A DNA stretch of 64,000 nt from Pseudoflavonifractor capillosus (GTDB taxonomy: Bacteria; Bacillota; Clostridia; Oscillospirales; Oscillospiraceae): NCBI RefSeq assembly GCF_016899775.1, contig NZ_JACJJE010000011.1, forward strand, positions 17,080 through 81,079, in the 5' to 3' direction. Shown here piece by piece: positions 1-8,062 of this stretch. Position 1 is the stretch's first letter. Every line of letters starts with the position of its first letter. Made by a program: the position numbers and the translations under genes. Below the pieces are notes generated by a model. It did no database searches and was not told where the DNA came from. It saw nothing but the letters and a program-made list of their open reading frames with translations.

Positions 1-2
1 TG

Positions 3-575
3 CTCATGCAGCTGGTGAACCTGATGCAGGACGGCAAGCCGGTGCGCATGTCCAAGCGCTCGGGCAAGGCCATCGCCCTCCATGACCTGCTGGACGAGAT
101 CTCGGTGGACGCCGCCCGGTACTTCTTCAACTCCCGGGCCTCCACCAGCCCTCTGGACTTCGACCTGGATCTGGCGGTGCGGGAGGACAGCGAGAACCCG
201 GTGTACTATGTGCAGTACGCCCACGCCCGCATCTGCTCCCTGCTGTCCCGTCTGGGAGAGGAGGGGGAGAAGGTCCCCGCCGCCCAGGACGTGGACGCGT
301 CCCTGATGACCACCCCAGAGGAGCTGGCCCTGATGAAGGCGCTGGCCCAGTTCCCGGAGGAGATCCATCTGGCCGCCCGGGACTACGATCCCAGCCGGAT
401 CAACCGGTATCTGGTGTCCCTGGCCGGGGACTTCCACCGCTTCTACAACTCCTGCCGCATCAAGGGGGAGGAGCCCGCGGTGCTCTCCGCCCGGCTGAAG
501 CTGGCGGACACGGTGCGCGCGGTGCTCTCCAACGGCATGGGGCTGCTGGGCGTGTCTGCGCCGGAAAAGATGTGA
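3..575 (+). CDS. argS: Arginyl-tRNA synthetase, C-terminal part (5' end outside window)
   Basis: This is the class I arginyl-tRNA synthetase that charges tRNA-Arg in the cytoplasm. Only the last ~190 residues are present and the frame is open to the left edge. The visible part begins near the signature loop (RMSKRSG, replacing the usual KMSKS-type motif). It then runs through the DALR-type anticodon-binding helical domain, with NPVYYVQYAHARI, DYDPSRINRYL and FHRFYNSCRI as recognisable family blocks. It ends in a short hydrophobic tail (GLLGVSAPEKM), as expected for a complete C terminus. The next gene starts about 90 bases downstream on the same strand. The assignment is secure; N-terminal features cannot be judged. 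Confidence 0.95.
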   Translation, partial: LMQLVNLMQDGKPVRMSKRSGKAIALHDLLDEISVDAARYFFNSRASTSPLDFDLDLAVREDSENPVYYVQYAHARICSLLSRLGEEGEKVPAAQDVDASLMTTPEELALMKALAQFPEEIHLAARDYDPSRINRYLVSLAGDFHRFYNSCRIKGEEPAVLSARLKLADTVRAVLSNGMGLLGVSAPEKM

Positions 576-665
576 GAATCAGGAGCGGGCGGCCCGGCCG
601 CCTGCTCCTCCCTATATGTCCGGCGCCGGCCGGGCACAGATACGGTGACCAAGGAGGGGTGCCCT

Positions 666-998
666 GTGGCGCAGCAGAAAAAGGAGCTCTTTTCCAAGTG
701 GAGGGACTGGACGCAGAAGAACCGGAATTGGATTTTGTATGCCGCCGGAATACTGACGCTGTTCGGACTGGCCGGCGGAGCGGCGATGCTCCCCGAACAG
801 GTGGCCCTCCAGGCGGTTCAGGAGGGGCAGACGGCCGCCCTGGTGGACAAGGAGATGGCTCTGGGCGCCACGGGGGCGCTGACCGTTTTTTTCGGCCTGC
901 TCTTTGCCCTTAGGCCCAGAGAGCTGGTGTACTTTGTGGCCCTGTGGCTGGCGGTATTTCTGGTCTACTCCCTGCTGATGATCAACGTGGTGCTGTAG
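666..998 (+). CDS. Small membrane protein of unknown function
   Basis: This gene encodes 110 residues that I do not recognise as a named family. A charged N terminus (QQKKELFSKWRDWTQKNRNW) is followed by a hydrophobic segment at about residues 22-42, a polar stretch, and two more hydrophobic segments near 68-85 and 89-108. It is therefore probably a three-pass inner-membrane protein. The GTG at 666 is chosen because AAGGAGG at 651-657 sits 8 bases upstream; a longer in-frame start at 645 has no such site. The stop is 2 bases from the start of the Nudix gene, so the two are probably cotranscribed and translationally coupled. No function is inferred. Confidence 0.7.
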   Translation: MAQQKKELFSKWRDWTQKNRNWILYAAGILTLFGLAGGAAMLPEQVALQAVQEGQTAALVDKEMALGATGALTVFFGLLFALRPRELVYFVALWLAVFLVYSLLMINVVL

Positions 999-1000
999 CG

Positions 1001-1630
1001 ATGGATTGGACAACTTTGGAACAGAACCTCCGGGCCCGGACCCCCGGCCTGATGGACGCCACCGGAAAATATGCCGTCCTGGTCCCCCTGGTGGAGGGGG
1101 AGGAGGGGCCTGCCCTCCTCTATGAGGTGCGGGCGGGGAGCCTCCGCCGCCAGCCGGGGGAGGTGTGTTTCCCCGGCGGAAAGATGGAGGGCTCCGAGTC
1201 CCCGGAGGAGTGCGCCCTGCGGGAGACCTGGGAGGAGCTGGGGATCCCCCCAAAAAGCATCCAGGTCCTGGGTCGGCTGGACTTTATCGCCCACCGGGCC
1301 AACTTCATCATGTACCCCATTCTGGCCAGGGTGGACCGGGCGGCGGTGGACCGCATGGTCCCCAACCCTGCCGAGGTGGGGGAGACCTTCCAGATCCCCC
1401 TCCGCCACCTGATGACCCACCCGCCCCTGGAGTATAACTACACCCTCCTGCCCAGCACCGACGGCAATTTCCCCTATGAGCTCATCGGCATTCCCCGGGA
1501 CTACCGGTGGCAGCCGGGGAGCGAGAACGTGCCCGTCTACCCCTGGGAGGGCCGCGCCGTCTGGGGTCTGACGGGGCGGATCACCCGGCATCTGGTGCAG
1601 CTGCTCCAGAAGATGGAGAACACCCCGTGA
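1001..1630 (+). CDS. Nudix hydrolase, CoA pyrophosphatase (NudL-like)
   Basis: This Nudix hydrolase of 209 residues probably cleaves coenzyme A or related dinucleotides to 4'-phosphopantetheine and 3',5'-ADP. The Nudix box lies at about residues 60-81 (GKMEGSESPEECALRETWEE followed by LG), with the metal-binding RETWEELG core intact. The preceding block, LLYEVRAGSLRRQPGEVCFPGG read in two pieces (LLYEVRAGSLRR and QPGEVCFPGG), resembles the CoA-specific UPF0035 signature that separates NudL proteins from other Nudix enzymes. The gene starts 2 bases after the upstream membrane protein and overlaps the next gene by 4 bases, so it belongs to a tight operon. Family membership is certain; CoA as substrate is an inference from that signature. 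Confidence 0.85.
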   Translation: MDWTTLEQNLRARTPGLMDATGKYAVLVPLVEGEEGPALLYEVRAGSLRRQPGEVCFPGGKMEGSESPEECALRETWEELGIPPKSIQVLGRLDFIAHRANFIMYPILARVDRAAVDRMVPNPAEVGETFQIPLRHLMTHPPLEYNYTLLPSTDGNFPYELIGIPRDYRWQPGSENVPVYPWEGRAVWGLTGRITRHLVQLLQKMENTP

Positions 1631-2271
1631 GTGGGCCGGAACTGCTGGGCCCTTACACCCTGTTCCAGCCGGAGGGGGTGTTTCCCCTGGGGGAGGACGC
1701 CCTGGCCCTGGGGAGCTTTGCCACCGTGAAGCGGGGCTGGAGGGTGTGCGACCTGGGGACGGGGAGCGGCTGTCTCCTGCTGCTCCTGGCAGGGCGGGAG
1801 GAGGAGCTCTGGCTGTCCGGGGTGGACCGGGACCCCGCCGCCGCCCAGGCGGCCCGGGACAACCTGGCCCGCAACGGCCTGTCCGGGGAGGTCTGGACGG
1901 GGGACTGGAGTGAAGTCCCCTTCGCCCCGGGCTCCTTTGACCTGGTGATCTCCAACCCGCCCTACTATGCCCGCGGCTCCGGCGGGGACGGCGGCCCCGC
2001 CCGCATGGAGGGGGAGGGGGACGGACTGGCACCCCTGTGCCGGGCGGCGGCCCGGCTTCTGCGGAACGGGGGGAGATTTGCCCTGTGCTTCCGCCCGGAG
2101 CGGCTGGCCGGTCTGTTTGCCGCCCTGGAGGGGAGCGGCCTGGAGCCCAAGCGGCTGCAATTTGCCGCCCACCGGCCGGACTGCCCGCCCCGCCTGGCCC
2201 TGGTGGAGGCGGTGCGGCAGGGGCGGCCCGGGCTGGAGGTCCTGCCCGTCCGGTACCGGAACACTCTATAA
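1627..2271 (+). CDS. SAM-dependent tRNA adenine-N6 methyltransferase (TrmN6/YfiC-like)
   Basis: This class I SAM-dependent methyltransferase has 214 residues. The start GTG overlaps the Nudix stop (GTGA), which indicates translational coupling. The opening LLGPYTLFQPEGVFPLGEDA is typical of the YfiC/TrmN6 group that methylates A37 of tRNA-Val. The SAM-binding loop is DLGTGSG at residues 42-48, an acidic ribose-binding VDRDP follows at 66-70, and the catalytic NPPYY motif of adenine-N6 methylases is at 110-114. A loop rich in Gly, Ala and Arg follows NPPYY, as in the family. It is followed closely by rsmI, so the cluster joins tRNA and rRNA methylation. The exact target base is inferred from similarity only. 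Confidence 0.85.
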   Translation: MSGPELLGPYTLFQPEGVFPLGEDALALGSFATVKRGWRVCDLGTGSGCLLLLLAGREEELWLSGVDRDPAAAQAARDNLARNGLSGEVWTGDWSEVPFAPGSFDLVISNPPYYARGSGGDGGPARMEGEGDGLAPLCRAAARLLRNGGRFALCFRPERLAGLFAALEGSGLEPKRLQFAAHRPDCPPRLALVEAVRQGRPGLEVLPVRYRNTL

Positions 2272-2313
2272 AGGGAAATAACTTTTCAACAACTGCGCCA
2301 AAGGAGGCCGCCC

Positions 2314-3147
2314 ATGTCAGGCATGTTATATCTGGTTCCCACCCCCATCGGCAACCTGGGGGACATCTCCCCCCGCATGGCGGAGGCCCTGGCCCAGGCG
2401 GACTTCATCGCCGCCGAGGACACCCGGGTGTCGGTGAAGCTGCTCAACCACCTGGGGATCAAAAAGCCCATGGTGTCCTACTACCGCCACAACACCTCCA
2501 CCAGCGGCCCGGCCATCCTGGAGCGCCTGCTGGCGGGGGAGAGCTGCGCCCTGGTCACCGACGCGGGCACCCCAGCCATCTCCGACCCCGGGGAGGAACT
2601 GGTGGCCCTGTGCGCCCAGGCGGGGGTGGAGGTGGTGTCCATCCCCGGGCCCTGCGCCCTGGTGGCCGCCCTGGCGGCCTCGGGCCAGCCCACCGGGCGC
2701 TTCACCTTTGAGGGCTTTCTGGCCATGAACAAGAAGAACCGCCGCCGCCACCTGGAGTCCCTCCGGGGGGAGGAGCGGACCATGATCTTCTACGAGGCCC
2801 CCCACAAGCTGCCCGCCACCCTGGCCGACCTGGCGGAGACCTTCGGGCCGGACCGGCCGGTCTCCCTGTGCCGGGAGCTGACCAAGCTCCACGAGGAGAT
2901 CGTCCGCACCACCCTGGGGGAGGCGGCGGAGCGCTATCAGACGGAGCCCCCCAAGGGGGAGTTCGTGCTGGTGGTCCGGGGGGCGGAGCCCCGGGAGGAG
3001 CCGGAGGTCACCCTGGAGGACGGCCTGGACCGGGTCCGGGCACTCCGGGAGGAGGAGGGACTGTCCCTGCGGGACGCGGTGAAGCGGGCCGCCAAGGAGC
3101 TGGGGCTGTCCCGGAATGAGCTCTACCGCCTGGCGGTGGAGGACTGA
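2314..3147 (+). CDS. rsmI: 16S rRNA (cytidine-1402 2'-O) methyltransferase RsmI
   Basis: RsmI 2'-O-methylates C1402 in the decoding centre of 16S rRNA. The 277-residue product has the full tetrapyrrole-methylase fold. It has the N-terminal LVPTPIGNLGDISPR block (residues 7-21), AEDTR at 34-38, the SYYRHN segment, LVTDAGTPAISDPG, the SIPGPCALVAALAASG substrate loop and the FEGFL strand. The C-terminal part contains a short Lys/Arg-rich helix pair (AVKRAAKELGLSRNELYRLAVE) as in bacterial RsmI. AAAGGAGG lies about 7 bases before the ATG. The gene closes the 5' operon and is followed by an intrinsic terminator before the convergent blaR1-type gene. Confidence 0.96.
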   Translation: MSGMLYLVPTPIGNLGDISPRMAEALAQADFIAAEDTRVSVKLLNHLGIKKPMVSYYRHNTSTSGPAILERLLAGESCALVTDAGTPAISDPGEELVALCAQAGVEVVSIPGPCALVAALAASGQPTGRFTFEGFLAMNKKNRRRHLESLRGEERTMIFYEAPHKLPATLADLAETFGPDRPVSLCRELTKLHEEIVRTTLGEAAERYQTEPPKGEFVLVVRGAEPREEPEVTLEDGLDRVRALREEEGLSLRDAVKRAAKELGLSRNELYRLAVED

Positions 3148-3177
3148 GGCAGTCTGCCCGAGAACAAGAATATGTAA

Positions 3178-3213
3178 GCCTCCGAGGGGAAGTTCCCTCG
3201 GAGGCTTTTTTTG
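3178..3213 (+). terminator. Intrinsic terminator after rsmI
   Basis: A 12-bp stem (GCCTCCGAGGGA pairing with TCCCTCGGAGGC) is followed directly by seven T residues. It ends the rsmI operon before the convergent gene on the minus strand. Confidence 0.9.
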
Positions 3214-3240
3214 CTATGGCGTGCAATTGTCCCTGCCCGG

Positions 3241-4614
3241 TTACGGGTAATACGCCGCATATCCGGCGAGGTCCGGCGGGCTGGAGAGCCAGTACCAGCC
3301 CATGGGCTCCCAGGGGCCGTCCCGGTAGGCGAACCAGTTGGACTCCCCCCAGCGGCCGTCGGACAACTGGTAGACCATGCGGAAGAAGAAATTCGAGTCG
3401 ATCTGCCGCCACCCCTGTTGGATGGTCACATCCTGGGGAAGCTGGCCCTCCGCCTGCCGGAGCTGCTGGTCCTGCCGGACAAAGGCCTCCCTGCCGCCGA
3501 ACTGCTCCGTGATCTGGAGATCCAGGTCCGCCGGGAGGACCACATTGGAGGGACCGCCCACGAAGAACAGCAGGAGCAGAAGAAACAGGAGAAAGCTGGG
3601 CAGCCGAAGCCAGAAGTTTTTCTGCTTCCAGGGCTCCTGCACAACATAGACGGGCCGCTTCTTCCAGGTCACGGCGGCCTTCACCCGGGCCGCCCCGTCG
3701 CTCTCCCCGAAGGCCAGGGGGGCGTCCCAGATCTGTTTTCCCGCCCCCAGCTCCACCAGAGTCTTGGCGTACTCCCGGCAGTTTTGTGGGGAGAGCTGCT
3801 CCAAAGTGAACCGGTCGCAGTCCATCTCCAGGTCCAGACAGGTGTACTTGTAAGCCAGCCAGATCAGGGGATTCCACCAGTGGAGGACCAGTCCGCAGGT
3901 GATGATGACCTTCATCCAGGGGTGCTTCCGCTTCAGGTGGTTGAATTCGTGGCGGAGGACCATACCCATCCGCTCCGGAGGGAGCCCCTCCTGGAGGTAG
4001 ATCATGTTGTACCTGATCCCGTCAAATTTTTCCGCCTTCTGGTATACAAAGCTGGTGGGCAGCCCCTTGCACAGACGGACCAGGACGTAGTCGCCTGCCG
4101 GCTTCAGGCCGTAAAAGGGTTTCAGCTCCGGCCCGTCCCAGTCCAGCAGCCTGCCCTGGCTGGCCTGGGCTTTGATCCCCTCGCTCCGGCGGCAAAAATA
4201 CAGGGTCAGGAGAACAATGCCCCCAAAAAGAACCGCCCCGGCCAGGGTTACCATCCACGGCTCCAGAGTGACAGGCAAGTAAGCCCCGCCGGGGAGGGCC
4301 AGGTTGATCTGCTGCTCCCCCTGGCAGTCGGGGAAGTAGGCGGGCACTCGGTCAAAGGAGAGGTTCTCCATGGTCCTGGGGGTGATCAGGTCCCGGAAGG
4401 TGACCGGGAGCACATGGGGCCAGGAGAGAATCTGGTACCACTGCGGTACATAGGCGGAGAGCCAGGCGGTCATCCACAGCAGCAGCCGCTGCCGGGGAGA
4501 CAGGACCCGCTTCAGCAGGGGACGCAGCAGTAAAAGCGCCCCGCAGGTGAGGCCCACCGCCAGCCCCAGATTCAAATAGATGGATAAAAACTCCCAGAGG
4601 AGCTGATTCAGCAT
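3241..4614 (-). CDS. BlaR1/MecR1-family M56 metalloprotease, no penicillin-sensor domain (copy 1)
   Basis: This membrane-bound M56 peptidase of the BlaR1 type has 457 residues. Hydrophobic segments lie near residues 8-30, 42-60, 120-142 and 236-255. The zinc site is HEFNH at 222-226, followed by the family block HWWNPLIWLAYKYTCLDLEMDCD, given here as HWWNPLIW and DLEMDCD. After a last membrane segment (FLLFLLLLLFFVGG) there is only a ~95-residue outer domain rich in aromatic residues. The ~250-residue penicillin-binding sensor of true BlaR1 is absent. The ATG at 4614 has GGGAGGT 6 bases upstream, which fits better than an earlier in-frame ATG. It is third in a blaI-blaR1-blaR1 operon. The signal it senses is unknown. 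Confidence 0.85.
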   Translation of the reverse strand: MLNQLLWEFLSIYLNLGLAVGLTCGALLLLRPLLKRVLSPRQRLLLWMTAWLSAYVPQWYQILSWPHVLPVTFRDLITPRTMENLSFDRVPAYFPDCQGEQQINLALPGGAYLPVTLEPWMVTLAGAVLFGGIVLLTLYFCRRSEGIKAQASQGRLLDWDGPELKPFYGLKPAGDYVLVRLCKGLPTSFVYQKAEKFDGIRYNMIYLQEGLPPERMGMVLRHEFNHLKRKHPWMKVIITCGLVLHWWNPLIWLAYKYTCLDLEMDCDRFTLEQLSPQNCREYAKTLVELGAGKQIWDAPLAFGESDGAARVKAAVTWKKRPVYVVQEPWKQKNFWLRLPSFLLFLLLLLFFVGGPSNVVLPADLDLQITEQFGGREAFVRQDQQLRQAEGQLPQDVTIQQGWRQIDSNFFFRMVYQLSDGRWGESNWFAYRDGPWEPMGWYWLSSPPDLAGYAAYYP

Positions 4615-4681
4615 AACGGCACCTCCCGGTTTTTCTGAAATGTTCCACACAGATGGCAAATTTCGATTGACCGAACATGGC

Positions 4682-5683
4682 CTAGGGCGTGCCCAGAAAG
4701 AGGCACATGACCAGCGCCGCCGCGCACAGGCCCAGCAGTTTTCGGGGGATGGTCAGGGGTTTCCAAGCCAGCAGGGCCTTCACCCGGCGTTCCCCGTCGC
4801 TCTCTCCGAAGGCCAGGGGCACGTCCCACAGCCGCTGGCCGGAGCCCAGCTCCACCAGAGTCTGGGCGTACTCCCGCCGCTCCTGGGGGGAGAGGCGCTC
4901 CATGGTCCTGGCGTCGCAGGAGAGCTCCATGTCCAGGCAGGTGTACCGGTAGCCCAGCCAGATCAGGGGGTTCCACCAGCCGGCGATGAGCGCGAAGGAC
5001 ATGTAGCCCTTGATCACGCCGTGCCGCAGGCACAGATGGTCCAGCTCGTGGAGAAGCACCAGCCGCCGGCGCTCCGGAGGCAGTTCCTCCTGGAGGTAGA
5101 TGGCGTTCCACAGGGCGAAGCTGGTGGGCAGATTGGGAGCGAGCCACACCGGACAGGTGTCCGGGGCGTCCGGCTCCTCCTTGGGCTTGCCGAAATCCGA
5201 CCACAGGCTGACCTCAGTCCGGGTCCCCCGCTGTCCCAGCCGCCGCAGGGCCAGGGCCCGGCGGACCATCCACACCGCCAGGCACACTACCCCGGCCAGG
5301 TAGACCGCCGCCGCGGCCAGACACAGAGTGTCGGTGAGCGCTATCGGGACCTGTACTCCGCCTGGCAGGGTCAGGGCGTAGGTCCCCGGACCGTCGTAGT
5401 CCGGAGGGAGAAAGAGCGGACCCCTAAAAAGCTCATAGCTTCTGGCCGCGGAGACGCCCAGAAGGTCCCATACGGTGACCGGCAGCACGCGATGATAGGA
5501 GATACATCCCCACGCCGTGAAGAACAGCGCGGAGTACCAGAATACGTACCACAGCCACACCCTCTGCTGAGGGGTCACAATGCGGACCAGCAGGGGACGC
5601 AGCAGGAGGAACACTCCAAAGACAACCCCCATATTCAAACATACATTCCCCATGGTAAACAGCAGCGTGATTCCGAACTCCAT
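4682..5683 (-). CDS. BlaR1/MecR1-family M56 metalloprotease, no sensor domain (copy 2)
   Basis: This second M56 protease of 333 residues is a paralogue of the downstream gene. Both share the LRPLL..V(T/S)PxQR start region, LPTSF, IYLQE and the block after the zinc site. The metalloprotease motif is HELDH at 212-216, with the distal acidic residue in DMELSCD. The protein ends right after its last membrane helix (LLGLCAAALVMCLFLGTP), so it has no extracytoplasmic domain at all. Its start lies 3 bases from the blaI stop, so the two are translationally coupled. It probably cleaves the BlaI-type repressor, in line with the family, while the other copy could add or modulate sensing. This division of labour is inference. 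Confidence 0.85.
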   Translation of the reverse strand: MEFGITLLFTMGNVCLNMGVVFGVFLLLRPLLVRIVTPQQRVWLWYVFWYSALFFTAWGCISYHRVLPVTVWDLLGVSAARSYELFRGPLFLPPDYDGPGTYALTLPGGVQVPIALTDTLCLAAAAVYLAGVVCLAVWMVRRALALRRLGQRGTRTEVSLWSDFGKPKEEPDAPDTCPVWLAPNLPTSFALWNAIYLQEELPPERRRLVLLHELDHLCLRHGVIKGYMSFALIAGWWNPLIWLGYRYTCLDMELSCDARTMERLSPQERREYAQTLVELGSGQRLWDVPLAFGESDGERRVKALLAWKPLTIPRKLLGLCAAALVMCLFLGTP

Positions 5684-5686
5684 CCC

Positions 5687-6040
5687 TCATCCCTCCCAGG
5701 TGTGCTGGTCGATGAGCTGTTTCAGCTCCTCCGCTTCCTTCTGGGTGAGCCGCCGGCCGCTGAAAAAGGCGGTGAGGAAGGGGGAGAGCCCCCCGGCCTG
5801 GCGGGAGAGCTCCTCCCCTTGGGCCTTCAGCACCTCCTCCCGGGTGACCAGGGGGGTGACGGTGGCCTCCTCATTGGCCGCCGCCCCCTTGTGGCACAGG
5901 CGGCGGAGCACCGTGTAGGTGGTGCTCTTGCTCCACTGGAGTTTTTCCCGGCACCGGGCCACCAGCTGGGTGGAGTTCACCGGAGCGTCCTCCCACAGAA
6001 TCTCCATCAGTTTCCACTCGCCCTCGGACAATTTTTCCAT
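5687..6040 (-). CDS. BlaI/MecI-family transcriptional repressor
   Basis: This is a winged-helix repressor of 117 residues. The N-terminal LSEGEWKLMEILWEDAP and the recognition-helix region WSKSTTYTVLRRLCHKG match the BlaI/MecI family. The C-terminal helices (residues ~75-117) form the dimerisation part where BlaR1 proteases normally cut. Two similar 16-bp palindromes lie immediately upstream, one of them between the -35 and -10 boxes, so autorepression is very likely. The two downstream genes encode M56 proteases. No beta-lactamase or penicillin-binding protein gene is linked, so the regulated function may be elsewhere on the chromosome or the operon may respond to another envelope signal. 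Confidence 0.93.
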   Translation of the reverse strand: MEKLSEGEWKLMEILWEDAPVNSTQLVARCREKLQWSKSTTYTVLRRLCHKGAAANEEATVTPLVTREEVLKAQGEELSRQAGGLSPFLTAFFSGRRLTQKEAEELKQLIDQHTWEG

Positions 6041-6060
6041 GGGTCTTCCTCCTCTCGCGG

Positions 6061-6120
6061 GTTTATTGGAATAAACCTGCTTTCTAAGTGGAGTTTATCA
6101 CAATAAACCTCTGCTGTCAA
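6061..6120 (-). promoter_or_regulatory. blaI promoter with two operator palindromes
   Basis: On the minus strand TTGACA (6120-6115) is followed after 17 bases by TAAACT (6097-6092). Two 16-bp palindromes lie here: GTTTATTGTGATAAAC at 6108-6093, between and overlapping the promoter boxes, and the perfect GTTTATTCCAATAAAC at 6076-6061 downstream. Their centres are 32 bp apart, about three helical turns, so two repressor dimers could bind one DNA face. GTTTAT half-sites are the likely BlaI recognition sequence. Confidence 0.8.
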
Positions 6121-6220
6121 CGGGGGTTTTCATAAAAATGTGCGGTCCATTTCAGGGGGACATTCTGCCCGTGGACGGCAAACTTTCTTTAAAAGTAAGC
6201 CAAAGCAAACTCCCTGGATA

Positions 6221-6249
6221 TTTACAAACCCGGGAAAAAAAGATATACT
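6221..6249 (+). promoter_or_regulatory. Promoter of the metal ABC transporter operon
   Basis: TTTACA (6221-6226), a 17-base spacer and TATACT (6244-6249) make a good sigma-A promoter about 50 bases before the lipoprotein gene. I could not identify a convincing Zur or MntR palindrome over it. Confidence 0.7.
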
Positions 6250-6298
6250 AGGTGGGCTGAACGGCAATGCTCTGAACCGAGGAAAGGAATTTATATCC

Positions 6299-7264
6299 AT
6301 GCGCAGACGAAACATACTGGCCCTGCTGCTGGCCCTGACCCTTCTGCTGCCCGGGTGCGGGGGCGCCCGGACCGGGGGAGGGGAGGAGGCCCGGCTGACC
6401 ATTCTGGCCTCCACCTATCCGGTCTATCTGGCCGCCAGGGCGGTGACGGACGGGGTGGACGGCGTGGCGGTGGAGCGGCTGAACACCGGGGAGGTGTCCT
6501 GTCTCCACGACTACACCCTGACAGTCACCGACATGAAGAAGATCGAGACGGCGGACATAATCGCCCTGAACGGGGCGGACCTGGAGGAGTTTATGGAGGA
6601 CGCCCTGGCCGCCTCCAGCGCCCTGGTCATCGACTGCTCGGAGGGGGTGTCCCTCCTGGAGAACGCCGACCACGTCCACACCGAGGAGGAGGACGGCCAC
6701 GACCACGGCCACTTCGACCCCCACTACTGGATGGACCCGGACAACATGGCCCAGGTGGTGGAAAATCTGTATGCCGGCCTGAACCAGGCCGACCTGGACC
6801 ACCAGGAGCAGTACCGGGAGAACGCTATCAATGCCATGACAGATGTCAGCAACTTCGGCGTTATGGCGCGGGAGATTTTGTCCACGGCCCTGGAGGAGAA
6901 CGGGGTGGAGCTCTCCGGCCTGGTCACCTTCCACGACGGCTTCCGCTACTTCGCCCAGTTCCTGGACGTGCCCCTGCTGGCCTCCATCGAGGAGGAGGAG
7001 GGCAGCGAGGCCAGCGCCAAGGAGATCAATGAGATCACAGCCCTTGTAAAGGAGTACAACCTGCCGGTCATCTTTACCGAGGTGAACGGCTCCGACGCCA
7101 CCGCCCAGGCCATCTCCCGGGAGACCGGCTGCGCCGTGGCCCAGCTCACCATGCTCATGGACGGGCCCGACGGGGGGACTTTGTCCAATGACTACTGCGG
7201 CGGCCTGATGGAGAACATCCGGGCCATCGTCAACGGCTTTGCGGGAGAGGAGGTGCTGGCATGA
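6299..7264 (+). CDS. Metal (Zn/Mn) ABC transporter substrate-binding lipoprotein, ZnuA-like
   Basis: This cluster A-I metal-binding lipoprotein has 321 residues. The ATG at 6299 with GAGGAAAGGA upstream gives a clean lipoprotein signal: MRRRN, a hydrophobic core, and the lipobox LLPGC with Cys20. Candidate metal ligands are His70 (SCLHDY), His142 (FDPHYWMD), the His in FHDGFRYF and an acidic residue near TEVNGSD. A short histidine- and acid-rich loop (HVHTEEEDGHDHGH, about 125-138) is characteristic of zinc-binding members and argues for Zn over Mn. It overlaps the ATPase gene by 4 bases. It captures metal at the outer membrane face and delivers it to the permease encoded two genes downstream. 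Confidence 0.92.
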   Translation: MRRRNILALLLALTLLLPGCGGARTGGGEEARLTILASTYPVYLAARAVTDGVDGVAVERLNTGEVSCLHDYTLTVTDMKKIETADIIALNGADLEEFMEDALAASSALVIDCSEGVSLLENADHVHTEEEDGHDHGHFDPHYWMDPDNMAQVVENLYAGLNQADLDHQEQYRENAINAMTDVSNFGVMAREILSTALEENGVELSGLVTFHDGFRYFAQFLDVPLLASIEEEEGSEASAKEINEITALVKEYNLPVIFTEVNGSDATAQAISRETGCAVAQLTMLMDGPDGGTLSNDYCGGLMENIRAIVNGFAGEEVLA

Positions 7265-8061
7265 GAAAGATCAAACACGGAAAAATGTCCGGGGGCTGCT
7301 CGGATTCCTGCTGTCTGAAGCTGGAGGGGGTGTCCGTCCACATCCAGGGGGAGGACATCCTGGAGGACGTGTCCTTCCACCTCCACTGCGGGGAGATCAC
7401 CGCCCTCATCGGCCCCAACGGGGCGGGCAAGTCCACCCTGTTCCGCAGCGTTCTGGGCCAGCTCTCCTACCAGGGGAACATTACCTTCTCCCCGGCGGGG
7501 GGACCGGCCATCCGCCTGGCGGACGGGACGGTGATGGGGGGGACCCGCCCCCTCATCGGATATGTGCCCCAGTCCCCCAGCTTTGACCGGGGGGACCCCA
7601 TCTCGGTGCTGGACTTCTTCACCGCCGCCACCTCCAAGTGGCCGGTGTGCCTGCCCATCCCCCAAAAATACCGGGAGCGGTGCCGGATGAGCCTGGAGCG
7701 GGTCCACGGGGGGGATCTGCTGGACAAGCCCATGGGGGGCCTGTCCGGGGGACAGCTCCAGCGGGTGCTGCTGGCCCTGGCCCTGGAGCCGGTGCCCCAC
7801 ATCCTCATTCTGGACGAGCCCCTGTCCGGGGTGGACATTGAGGGGGAGCACCAGCTGCTGGAGATGCTGGACGAGCTGCGAACCGAGTACGACCTGTCCA
7901 TCCTCCTGTCCACCCACGACTTCGCCACCTTGAACCAGTTTGCGGATAAAGTAATTTTACTGAACAAGCGCATCCTGAAGGTGGGGCCCCCGGACGAGGT
8001 CACCGCCTCCCCGGAGTTTTACGAGACCTTCCATCTGCGGATGGGGAAAGGGGGGATGTGA
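7261..8061 (+). CDS. Metal ABC transporter ATP-binding protein, ZnuC-like
   Basis: This is the cytoplasmic ATPase of the metal importer, 266 residues. Walker A is GPNGAGKS at 51-58, the Q-loop is YVPQ at 101-104, the ABC signature is LSGGQ at 161-165, Walker B is ILILDEP at 181-187, and the switch histidine lies in STHDFA. The ATG overlaps the substrate-binding gene stop (ATGA), so the three genes form one translational unit. An N-terminal extension of ~20 residues carries three cysteines (GGCSDSCC), unusual for the family and a possible metal-binding or regulatory tail. It pairs with the permease that starts one base after its stop. Confidence 0.93.
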   Translation: MRKIKHGKMSGGCSDSCCLKLEGVSVHIQGEDILEDVSFHLHCGEITALIGPNGAGKSTLFRSVLGQLSYQGNITFSPAGGPAIRLADGTVMGGTRPLIGYVPQSPSFDRGDPISVLDFFTAATSKWPVCLPIPQKYRERCRMSLERVHGGDLLDKPMGGLSGGQLQRVLLALALEPVPHILILDEPLSGVDIEGEHQLLEMLDELRTEYDLSILLSTHDFATLNQFADKVILLNKRILKVGPPDEVTASPEFYETFHLRMGKGGM

Positions 8062-8062
8062 G

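Noticed and set aside
3241..6040. A beta-lactam resistance operon
   Set aside because: BlaI and BlaR1-type genes are present, but no beta-lactamase or resistant penicillin-binding protein gene is linked and the BlaR1 sensor domain is missing.
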